Origin: Massilia sp. CFBP 13721
GTDB taxonomy: Bacteria; Pseudomonadota; Gammaproteobacteria; Burkholderiales; Burkholderiaceae_D
NCBI RefSeq assembly: GCF_014842025.1
Contig: NZ_JACYUY010000022.1
Span: 1-64,000 of the forward strand
Reading direction: 5' to 3'
DNA: 64,000 bases
Part shown: positions 18,039 to 25,854 of the stretch, piece by piece
How the letters are laid out: each line of letters starts with the position of its first letter
Numbering within the stretch: the stretch's first letter is position 1
The notes under the pieces: generated by a model
Databases searched by the model: none
The model's input: the letters and a program-made list of their open reading frames with translations, nothing else
Told to the model about the DNA's origin: nothing
Translations under genes and position numbers: made by a program

Positions 18039-20120
18039 ATGTCCAATGCACCAAAGTTCGGCCTGAACGGGCCGCAAAGCGAAGCCGCGCTTTACCTGGA
18101 CGGCCCCTGCCTGGTGCTGGCCGGCGCCGGCTCGGGCAAGACGCGCGTGATCACGCAAAAGATCGCCTACATGATCGAAGACCGCGGCTACGATCCGCGC
18201 ACGATCGCCGCGCTGACGTTTACCAATAAAGCCGCGCTCGAAATGCAGGAGCGCATCGCCAAGCTGTTGAAACAGCCGAAGCAGGCCAAGCAATTGACCG
18301 TGTCGACCTTTCACTCGCTGGGCGTGAAAATCCTGCGCCAGGAAGCGGCCGGCGTTGGTTTGAAAGACCGCTTTTCGATCATGGACAGCGACGATTGCTA
18401 CACGATCGTGTCCGACCTCGGGCTGACCACCGATAAACAGGAAATCCGCCGCATCCAGAATGCGATCTCGCTATGGAAAAATGGCCTGGTCGATCCGGAA
18501 GACGCGATCCGCGAAGCCAAGGACGAAGACGAAGCCCAGGCCGGACGCATCTACCGCAGCTATGTGGCGACGCTGGCCGCCTACCAGGCGGTCGATTTCG
18601 ACGATCTGATTCGCCTGCCGGTGGAACTGTTCCGAAATAACGAGCCGATCCGCGACCGCTGGCAACGCAAACTGCGTTACCTGCTGATGGACGAATACCA
18701 GGATACGAATACCTGCCAGTACGAGTTGGTGAAACTGCTGGTGACGGGGCTGGGTAAAAAGCCGATGTTCACCGCGGTAGGCGACGACGACCAGGCGATC
18801 TATGCCTGGCGCGGCGCCTCGGTCGAAAACATCAAAACGCTGCAGACCGATTTCCCCGACCTGCGCGTGATTAAACTCGAGCAGAACTACCGCTCGACCA
18901 CGCGCATCCTGCAGGCGGCGAATGCCGTCATCGGCAACAACCCGAAACTGTTCGAAAAGTCGCTGTGGTCGGAACACGGCCTGGGCGAACCCATCAAAGT
19001 GCTGGGGATGCAGAGCGACGAGCAGGAAGCGGACCAGGTCGCGATCATGATCTCGTCCGACCATTTCCAGCGCAAGAACAAATGGACCGATTACGCGATC
19101 CTGTACCGCGGCAACCACCAGGCGCGCATCATCGAACAGGCGCTGCGCAAGGAGCGCATTCCATACACGATTTCCGGCGGCCAGAGCTTTTTCGACAAGG
19201 CCGAAATCAAGGACATCATCGCCTACCTGCGCCTGATCGCCAACGAGGGCGACGACCCGGCCTTCATCCGCGCCGTCACCACGCCGAAACGCGGGGTCGG
19301 CATGGCGACCTTGGAGGTGCTGGGCGAATTCTCGAAGCAGTGGAATTGCTCGCTGTTCGAAGCGGCTTTAAAGGGCGGCATCGAGGGCAAGCTGGCCGAC
19401 CGCCAATTACACCCGCTGCGCGATTTCTGCCATTTCATCAATGACCTCGAATCGCGCGCCAGCCGCCCGGGCCCGTCGGGCAGCGGAGAAAACGCCGCCG
19501 AGGTGCTGGACGACATGATGAAAGAGATGAATTACGAGCACTACCTGTACGAAAACTTCGACGACCGCGCGGCGCAAGCCAAATGGCAGAACGTGATGGA
19601 ATTTACGAACTGGCTGAAGGAACGCGGCAACGGCGGGCGCGACGGCACCGGCGAAGAAAAGAATTTGCTGGAGCTGACGCAGATGGTGGCGCTGATGTCG
19701 ATGCTGGAAGGGCAGGACGAAGAGCAGGACGCGGTGCGCATGTCGACCCTGCACGCCTCGAAGGGACTCGAGTATCCGCACGTGTTCCTGGTTGGCGTGG
19801 AAGAGGGCATCCTGCCGCACAAGGGCGACCCGGACGACCCGATCGAAAAGATCGCCGCGCGCATCCAGGAAGAGCGCAGACTGATGTACGTGGGGATTAC
19901 GCGCGCCCAGCGCACGTTGCACGTCAGCTGGTGCAAGAAGAGAAAGCGCGCCGGCGAACTGGTGCACTGCGACCCGTCGCGCTTTATCAAGGAGATGGCG
20001 CTCGACGAAGGCATCGCGGTGCCGACGGAAGCCGAGGTGATCAGCCCGAAGGACCGGCTGGCGAGTTTGAAGGCGCTGCTGAATACGCCGAAGCCGGATG
20101 CCGGCAAGCTGCTGTCATAA
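18039..20120 (+). CDS. rep: ATP-dependent DNA helicase Rep (UvrD/Rep superfamily 1)
   Basis: Rep is a 3'-5' SF1A helicase that removes proteins ahead of the replication fork and assists restart with PriA. The 693-residue product has the Q motif region GLNGPQSEA, Walker A AGAGSGKT near residue 30, motif Ia TFTNKAA, motif II LLMDEYQDTN, motif III VGDDDQAIYAWRGA and C-terminal STLHASKGLEYPHV and YVGITRAQ. The opening SNAPKFGLNGPQSEA matches Rep better than UvrD or PcrA. ATG 18039. The stop overlaps the slyX start by one base. Confidence 0.93.
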   Translation: MSNAPKFGLNGPQSEAALYLDGPCLVLAGAGSGKTRVITQKIAYMIEDRGYDPRTIAALTFTNKAALEMQERIAKLLKQPKQAKQLTVSTFHSLGVKILRQEAAGVGLKDRFSIMDSDDCYTIVSDLGLTTDKQEIRRIQNAISLWKNGLVDPEDAIREAKDEDEAQAGRIYRSYVATLAAYQAVDFDDLIRLPVELFRNNEPIRDRWQRKLRYLLMDEYQDTNTCQYELVKLLVTGLGKKPMFTAVGDDDQAIYAWRGASVENIKTLQTDFPDLRVIKLEQNYRSTTRILQAANAVIGNNPKLFEKSLWSEHGLGEPIKVLGMQSDEQEADQVAIMISSDHFQRKNKWTDYAILYRGNHQARIIEQALRKERIPYTISGGQSFFDKAEIKDIIAYLRLIANEGDDPAFIRAVTTPKRGVGMATLEVLGEFSKQWNCSLFEAALKGGIEGKLADRQLHPLRDFCHFINDLESRASRPGPSGSGENAAEVLDDMMKEMNYEHYLYENFDDRAAQAKWQNVMEFTNWLKERGNGGRDGTGEEKNLLELTQMVALMSMLEGQDEEQDAVRMSTLHASKGLEYPHVFLVGVEEGILPHKGDPDDPIEKIAARIQEERRLMYVGITRAQRTLHVSWCKKRKRAGELVHCDPSRFIKEMALDEGIAVPTEAEVISPKDRLASLKALLNTPKPDAGKLLS

Positions 20121-20353
20121 TGTCTGGTTTAAAGCTGGGAACTGCCGTGGAACACGAAGACCGTTTTGTCGATATCGAAATCAAGCTGGCGCACATGGAA
20201 GACCTGGTCGATTCGTTGAACCAGACCGTCTACCAACAGGCACGCCGCATCGACCAGCTGGAAGCGATGGTGCAGCAGCTGGGCGAACATTTACGGACGA
20301 TGCGCGAGGTGGGGCGGCAGAATCCGCTGAACGAAAGGCCGCCGCATTATTGA
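20120..20353 (+). CDS. slyX: SlyX family protein
   Basis: This small 77-residue coiled-coil protein has the SlyX pattern DRFVDIEIKLAHMEDLVDSL followed by the ARRIDQLEAMVQQL heptads. The C-terminus RPPHY is the conserved SlyX tail. Function is unknown in the family. ATG 20120 shares its A with the last base of the rep stop (TAATG), which implies translational coupling. A GTG at 20147, nearer the usual SlyX start, is an alternative. Confidence 0.88.
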   Translation: MSGLKLGTAVEHEDRFVDIEIKLAHMEDLVDSLNQTVYQQARRIDQLEAMVQQLGEHLRTMREVGRQNPLNERPPHY

Positions 20354-20380
20354 TGTTGTTTTCGACACGCGCACGCCGTA

Positions 20381-20474
20381 CCGCGTGGAGTCGGGACTCC
20401 ACCCTACGAAAACCCCGATGCGTATTCCACCACAGGCGGTTGCGTAACGTAGGGTGGGCACTTGTGCCCACGCG
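20381..20474. repeat. REPIN-like inverted pair of GTAG palindromes (locus 2)
   Basis: Minus copy 20381-20407 (stem GTGGAGTC/GACTCCAC) and plus copy 20449-20474 (stem GTGGGCAC/GTGCCCAC). GTAG heads point inward, and the two stems have different but self-complementary tips. Located between convergent slyX and the GMC oxidoreductase. Confidence 0.85.
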
Positions 20475-20493
20475 TTCGTACCGCGATGATCCG

Positions 20494-21792
20494 TTAGCGC
20501 GCATTACCCAACCACGCACCCAGCCGTTTGCCCAGGCACAGTAACGTCAACGTCGGCGGCAGCCCCCACGGCTCGGGAATCACCGACGCGTCGCACACGA
20601 ACAACCCCTGCGTCGGCATCTGCAAATCCGCATCCACCCCTGCGCCGATGCGCACGCTGCCGCCCGGATGCGCGGCGAAATGCCACGACTGAAAAATGTG
20701 ATGCGCCCCCGCCGCGCGCAGGATCGACGTCGCCATCCCGACCCCGTGCTGCAGTTTGCGCCGGTCGCTGTCCTGCAGCGTCTTGTCGGCCCAGCGCGGG
20801 CCGATGCGCCCGCCGATGGCGTCGCGGATCTTGACCATCATCGACAGGGTGCGGCCGTGCGCAAACAGGCGGTCGACGCGGCCGACCTGCAGCGCAAAGG
20901 CCTGGTACATCGGTCTTGGCAGCGTCAGATCGGCCAGCGCCACGCCCTCGTCGTGCAGGTGCAGCCCGGCCGCCATCGGCACCTCGGCGCCGCCGTCGAT
21001 ATCGTCGACACTGCCCATCACCGCCACCACCGGATCGCTGAAGAAGGGCGATTCGCGCGGCCCCAGGCCGGAGCGGTGCAGCAGGCGCGGGCTGCCAAGG
21101 CCGCCGCCGGCGAGCACGACGATCGGTGCGGCGATGCTGCGCAGGGTGCCGCCCACCTCGACTTCCACACCGGCGGCGCGGCCCTCCTGTACCAGCACGC
21201 GCAGCACGCGCGCGCGCTCGACCAGTTGCGCGCCGTGGCGGCACGCCTCGTTGAGAAAATCGCGCGCCGTCCACTTGGCGCCGAACGGGCAGCCATACAC
21301 GCAGCGCCAGCAGCCCGCGCGGCAGCTCTGCGGCCGGATCATCTTGTCGAGCTTGCGCCAGTCGAGAGAAAGAGACTGCGCCGCCACCATCATGCGCGCC
21401 GCCATCGGGCCGACCAGGTCGTCGGGTAGGGGCGCCAGCGGCAGTTCCGCGCGCAGTTGTGCCAGCGCCGGTTCGAGATCGATGCCGTAGCGCGCAAACA
21501 GCGCCGCAGGCGGTGGCGCCGCGGTGGCGAAATTGATGGCCGAGCTGCCGCCGGCGGTGATGCCGGCCACCAGCAACGAAGCGTCGCGGTGCAGGTAGGC
21601 GCCCTTGCCGGGCACCGCCGCCATCGCCGCCATCTGGGTGACGGTGCCCTTCAGCGGGTCGGCGCCGCCCTGTTCCAGCACCAGCACGCGCATGCCGGAG
21701 CGGGCCAGTTCGCGCGCCGTACTGGCGCCGCCCGGACCGCTGCCGACGACGATCGCATCATACGAGGAACGGAAAATCGGCAGCATCGGCAT
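20494..21792 (-). CDS. GMC family FAD-dependent oxidoreductase
   Basis: The 432-residue flavoprotein has an N-terminal FAD fold YDAIVVGSGPGGASTA and the GMC signature region GITAGGSSAINFATA. The C-terminal block has HFAAHPGGSVRIG and VCDASVIPEPWGLPPTLTLL. GMC enzymes oxidise alcohols, sugars or sterols with FAD. A compact cysteine motif (C-x3-C-x2-C-x3-CP) appears in RAGCWRCVYGCPFGAKW, near residue 150. It recurs in long-chain-alcohol-oxidase-like GMC proteins and looks Fe-S-like. ATG 21792 gives the short leader MPMLPIFRSSYD before the fold; a longer in-frame extension lacks homology. It is 14 bp downstream of msrA. Confidence 0.85.
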   Translation of the reverse strand: MPMLPIFRSSYDAIVVGSGPGGASTARELARSGMRVLVLEQGGADPLKGTVTQMAAMAAVPGKGAYLHRDASLLVAGITAGGSSAINFATAAPPPAALFARYGIDLEPALAQLRAELPLAPLPDDLVGPMAARMMVAAQSLSLDWRKLDKMIRPQSCRAGCWRCVYGCPFGAKWTARDFLNEACRHGAQLVERARVLRVLVQEGRAAGVEVEVGGTLRSIAAPIVVLAGGGLGSPRLLHRSGLGPRESPFFSDPVVAVMGSVDDIDGGAEVPMAAGLHLHDEGVALADLTLPRPMYQAFALQVGRVDRLFAHGRTLSMMVKIRDAIGGRIGPRWADKTLQDSDRRKLQHGVGMATSILRAAGAHHIFQSWHFAAHPGGSVRIGAGVDADLQMPTQGLFVCDASVIPEPWGLPPTLTLLCLGKRLGAWLGNAR

Positions 21793-21806
21793 GCAATGCA
21801 AACGGA

Positions 21807-22313
21807 TCAGCCCCGCTGCGGCAGCTTCCAGTCCGGCCGCACGAAGTGGCAGGTGTAGCCGTTCGGGATCCGTTCCAGGTAATCCTGGTGCTCCGGCTCG
21901 GCTTCCCAGAACGGGCCCGCGGGCGCGAGCTCGGTTACGACCTTGCCGGGCCACAGGCCGGACGCGTCGACGTCGGCCACGGTGTCCTCGGCCACGCGCT
22001 TTTGCTCGTCATCGAGGTAGAAAATGGCGGAGCGGTAGCTCATGCCGCGGTCGTTGCCCTGGCGGTTCGGTGTGCTCGGGTCGTGAATCTGGAAGAAGAA
22101 TTCCAGGATCTGGCGGTAGCTGATGCGGGCAGGGTCGAACACGACTTCGAGGGCTTCGGCGTGCGTGCCGTGGTTGCGGTAGGTCGCGTTGGGGACGTCG
22201 CCGCCGCTATAGCCGACGCGGGTGGACAGTACGCCGTTCTGGCGGCGCAGTAGCGCCTGCATGCCCCAGAAGCAGCCGCCGGCCAGGATGGCGGTTTCGG
22301 TTTGCATGGTCAT
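21807..22313 (-). CDS. msrA: Peptide-methionine (S)-S-oxide reductase
   Basis: MsrA repairs methionine-S-sulfoxide in proteins using thioredoxin. The 168-residue product shows the catalytic ILAGGCFWG (Cys14), [24 protein letters not shown], the residue block SYRSAIFYL and the C-terminal [12 protein letters not shown]. One further Cys in that tail could resolve the sulfenic acid. ATG 22313 is chosen; upstream in-frame codons are not MsrA-like. It is probably co-transcribed with the GMC gene. Confidence 0.95.
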   Translation of the reverse strand: MTMQTETAILAGGCFWGMQALLRRQNGVLSTRVGYSGGDVPNATYRNHGTHAEALEVVFDPARISYRQILEFFFQIHDPSTPNRQGNDRGMSYRSAIFYLDDEQKRVAEDTVADVDASGLWPGKVVTELAPAGPFWEAEPEHQDYLERIPNGYTCHFVRPDWKLPQRG

Positions 22314-22403
22314 TGTGGATTCTTTCAGTAGGGTGGAAGGCCGCGGCAGGCGCGGCGCGAGTAGCACATGGTAGCGGCTCCTGCATATTCAATGCGCACG
22401 CCC

Positions 22404-23291
22404 CTATTTTTTCGCCGCCAGTGCCGCCCGCAAACCATGCGTGACCACCAGCGGGAACACGCTCGCATGGTCTTCGTCCGCAAACACTTTGGTTTGCGTG
22501 CGCAGGCCGGGATAGCGGTGCGCCTTGAGGGCCGCGTCGAACTCGCGCAGGTCGGCCACCATGTCGGCGTCTTCTTCGGCACGAGAGCGCTTCTTGCCGG
22601 GCGCCAGCGTCTCGCGGCTGCCAATGCCAAAGAAGACGCTGGCCGGCAGGTCGCGGTGGCGCTCGCCGTACGCTTCCAGCCGGTCGAACATCACGCCGGC
22701 GTCGTACCAGAGCGACGGGCTGCCGAGGATGTAGTGCTCGAACATGCGCGGTTCGGTAAGCAGGATCTGCAGGCCGAGCAGACTGCCGTAGGAATGGCCG
22801 ACAAAGACTTTGCGCCGCATGTCGGCGCGGTAGTGTTTGGCGACCAGCGGGAACACGTCGCGGGCGATGAAGCGCGCGTATGCCGGTGCTTCGCCCAATG
22901 CGAGCGGACGTCCCGCCATGTCGGAGCGGTAATCGTGCTTGCGCGGCACGGTGGGCGTGTAGTCGCGCCGGCGGCTGTAGACGCCGGTATCGCCCCTGGC
23001 GTAGGACAGGCCGACCACGATCGTCTCTTCCATGCCGGCATGCCTGCTCAGCCGCTGCGCAATGCTGCGCACCAGCGGAAAGGCATAGTTGGCATCGGTG
23101 ACGAATACGACCGGGTAGGTCCGGGTGCTGTCGCGGTAGGAGTCCGGCAGGGCGACGAACAGCTGGTAGTCGCGCTTCAGGCTAGCGGCGCGCAGGTCGC
23201 GGACTTCGGTGTTGTCGAGCGTGTAGGGCGCCTGCGCGTGCGCGCCCATTGCCGATATAAACAGGGCAAATCCAAGGACTGTGGTTTTCAA
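22404..23291 (-). CDS. Secreted alpha/beta-hydrolase (putative esterase, IroE/esterase-D-like)
   Basis: The 295-residue product has a signal peptide (MKTTVLGFALFISAMGAHAQ) followed by a putative-esterase domain: YPVVFVTDANYAFP, the nucleophile elbow VGHSYGSLLG, SPSLWYD, and a late His in EDHASVFPLV as catalytic base. Relatives hydrolyse siderophore esters or S-formylglutathione. The signal peptide favours a periplasmic esterase of the IroE type, but substrate is not deducible. It runs minus-strand, 90 bp upstream of msrA. Confidence 0.8.
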   Translation of the reverse strand: MKTTVLGFALFISAMGAHAQAPYTLDNTEVRDLRAASLKRDYQLFVALPDSYRDSTRTYPVVFVTDANYAFPLVRSIAQRLSRHAGMEETIVVGLSYARGDTGVYSRRRDYTPTVPRKHDYRSDMAGRPLALGEAPAYARFIARDVFPLVAKHYRADMRRKVFVGHSYGSLLGLQILLTEPRMFEHYILGSPSLWYDAGVMFDRLEAYGERHRDLPASVFFGIGSRETLAPGKKRSRAEEDADMVADLREFDAALKAHRYPGLRTQTKVFADEDHASVFPLVVTHGLRAALAAKK

Positions 23292-23524
23292 CTGGTCGCT
23301 CCGGGATGGTGGCGCATGAGATTGCTGTGCTTGATTCTACGATAACTCGCCCCACTGGCTGCCGCGCAGCACCGGCTACGGTATGAATCCATGGCGTATT
23401 GTCTATACAGGTTTGTATGCCATTGTTTCACCGTACCGACACGACTGTAAGCCTGCTATGATCTGGCGCGCACCTGTCGGCGGCGATCCCGCGGGCAGCC
23501 TTATTCGTGTCCGTGAGAGAGACC

Positions 23525-25663
23525 ATGAACCGTCCACAAATGCTCATCATCGCAGCCAGCCTGGCCTTCGCCGGAACCGCCTTTGCCGCCGCACCCGCCG
23601 CATCCGGCGCGGTGCTCGATGCCTCCAACCCCTTCGCCAAGCCGAGCGCGCTGCCGTTCAATTACCCGGCCTTCGACAAGATCAAGGACGAGCACTTCTT
23701 GCCGGCCTACGCCGCCGGCATGCGCGAGCAGCTGCGCGAAGTGGCCGCAATCGCCAACAACCCGAAGGCGCCGACCTTCGAGAACACGATCGTCGCGATG
23801 GAACGCTCGGGCCAAATGTTATCTCGCGTGTCCGCCGTGTTCTCGAACCTGCAGACCGCCAACACGAATGACCGCCTGGACGCCGTCGACCGCGAGATGT
23901 CGCCCAAGCTGGCCGCGCACAACGACGCCGTCTACCTGAACCCGAAGCTGTTCAAGCGAATCGAGACCCTGCACGGCAAGCGCGACCAGCTGGGACTGGA
24001 TGCGGAATCGACCTTCCTGCTCGAGCGCTACTACAAGGAATTCGTGCGCGCCGGCGCCAAGTTATCAAGCGCCGACAAGGAAAAGCTGAAGCGCTACAAC
24101 GGCCAGATCGCTTCGCTGCAATCGGACTTCTCGCAGCGCGTGCTGAAGGAAGCGAATGCGTCGGCGCTGGTGGTGAATACCCGCGCCGAACTGGCCGGCA
24201 TGTCGGACGCCGAAATCACCGCCGCCGCCGCCGAGGCGAAAAAGCGCGGCCTGGACGGCAAGTACGTGATCGGCATCGCCAACACGACCATCCAGGCGCC
24301 GCTGGCGAGCCTGACGAATCGCGCGGTACGCGAGCGCCTGCAGGCGGCGTCGATGAACCGCGGTGCGCGCGGCGGCGAATTCGACACGCGCAAGTTGGTC
24401 CTCGAGCTCGTGAAACTGCGCGCCGAACGCGCGACCCTGCTCGGTTACCCGAACTACGCCGCCTATTCGCAGGAACTGGAAACGGCGCAGAATCCGGCTA
24501 CCGTGAATAAACTGCTGGCCGAACTGGCGAAGCCGGCAATCGGCAACGCGAAGAAGGAAGCGGCCGAGATGCAGAAGATCGTCGACGCCGAGAAGGGTGG
24601 CTTTAAAATCGCCGCCCACGACTGGGCCTATTACACCGACAAGGTGCGCGCCGCTCAGTACAACTTCGACGAAAACCAGCTGCGCCCGTATTTCGAGCTG
24701 AACAACGTGCTGGTGAACGGCGTGTTCTTCGCCGCCACCAAGGAATACGGCATCACCTTCAAGGAACGCAAGGATTTGCCGGTCTACGATCCGGACGTGC
24801 GCACCTTCGACGTGATCGACGCCGACGGCAAGCAGCTGGCGATCTTCATCTTCGATCCGTATGCGCGCTCGAACAAGCAGGGCGGCGCCTGGATGAACGA
24901 GTATGTGTCGCAGTCGCACCTGCTGGGCCGCCATCCGGTGGTCGGCAACCACCTGAACGTGCCCAAGCCGCCCGCCGGCGAGCCGACCCTGCTGACCTAC
25001 GACGAAGTGCGCACCGCCTTCCACGAGTTCGGCCACGCGCTGCACGGCATGTTCTCGAACGTGAAATACCCGCATTTCTCGGGCACCAGCGTGCCGCGCG
25101 ATTTCGTCGAGTATCCGTCCCAGGTCAACGAGATGTGGGCGATCTGGCCCGAAGTGCTGGCGAACTATGCCAAACACCACAAGACCGGCGCGCCGATGCC
25201 GAAGGAATTGCTGGACAAGGTGGTCGCCTCGAAAAAGTTTAATCAGGGCTTCATGACCAGCGAATACCTGGCCGCGTCCCTGATCGACCAGCGCTGGCAC
25301 CAGCTGACGCCAAACCAGATCCCGAGCGACGTCCTCGCCTTCGAGGCGCAGGCATTGAAGGAAGCCGGCGTCGACTTCGCCCCGGTGCCGCCGCGCTACC
25401 GCACGACTTATTTTTCGCACTCGATGAACGGCGGCTACTCGGCCGGCTACTACGCCTACCTGTGGAGCGAAAAGCTCGACGCCGATACGGTGCAGTGGTT
25501 CACGGAGAATGGCGGCCTGTCGCGCAAGAACGGCGACCACTTCCGCAAGACCCTGCTCTCGCGTGGCGGCACCACCGAGGCGATGAACCTGTTCCGCGAT
25601 TTCCGCGGCCGCGATCCGGTGATCGAGCCGCTGCTGGAGCGTCGTGGGTTGACGGGGAATTGA
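23525..25663 (+). CDS. Exported M3 family metallopeptidase (Dcp / oligopeptidase A-like), copy 1
   Basis: The 712-residue zinc peptidase starts MNRPQMLIIAASLAFAGTAFAAA, a signal peptide, so it is probably periplasmic. The M3 active site is FHEFGHALHGMF (H500, E501, H504) with the downstream Glu ligand in VEYPSQVNEMW. The C-terminal block YRTTYFSHSMNGGYSAGYYAYLWSEKLD is typical of peptidyl-dipeptidase Dcp. Full length. The start is ATG 23525; a GTG 18 bp earlier is in frame. The next gene is a paralog similar along its whole length. Confidence 0.93.
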   Translation: MNRPQMLIIAASLAFAGTAFAAAPAASGAVLDASNPFAKPSALPFNYPAFDKIKDEHFLPAYAAGMREQLREVAAIANNPKAPTFENTIVAMERSGQMLSRVSAVFSNLQTANTNDRLDAVDREMSPKLAAHNDAVYLNPKLFKRIETLHGKRDQLGLDAESTFLLERYYKEFVRAGAKLSSADKEKLKRYNGQIASLQSDFSQRVLKEANASALVVNTRAELAGMSDAEITAAAAEAKKRGLDGKYVIGIANTTIQAPLASLTNRAVRERLQAASMNRGARGGEFDTRKLVLELVKLRAERATLLGYPNYAAYSQELETAQNPATVNKLLAELAKPAIGNAKKEAAEMQKIVDAEKGGFKIAAHDWAYYTDKVRAAQYNFDENQLRPYFELNNVLVNGVFFAATKEYGITFKERKDLPVYDPDVRTFDVIDADGKQLAIFIFDPYARSNKQGGAWMNEYVSQSHLLGRHPVVGNHLNVPKPPAGEPTLLTYDEVRTAFHEFGHALHGMFSNVKYPHFSGTSVPRDFVEYPSQVNEMWAIWPEVLANYAKHHKTGAPMPKELLDKVVASKKFNQGFMTSEYLAASLIDQRWHQLTPNQIPSDVLAFEAQALKEAGVDFAPVPPRYRTTYFSHSMNGGYSAGYYAYLWSEKLDADTVQWFTENGGLSRKNGDHFRKTLLSRGGTTEAMNLFRDFRGRDPVIEPLLERRGLTGN

Positions 25664-25695
25664 TTGGCATTTGAGCCAACGATCATCACCGTTCT

Positions 25696-25788
25696 GGCGG
25701 GCATGCCCGCCCTACGGTGCACATCCGTCAACGGCATACACATATATTGTTGGCAGACGCAAAGCGTAGGGTGGGCATGCCCACGCGG
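25696..25788. repeat. GTAG palindrome pair (locus 3)
   Basis: A diverged minus copy (25696-25715, arms GGCGGGC/GCCCGCC, GCG foot missing) and a standard plus copy (25766-25788, arms GTGGGC/GCCCAC around AT). The pair lies between the two M3 peptidase genes. Confidence 0.75.
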
Positions 25789-25854
25789 AAAACAGCACAG
25801 CGCCAGCTTCCACCTTTCCCCGCAACTCCCGTAACAACATTAAAACGAGACTTC

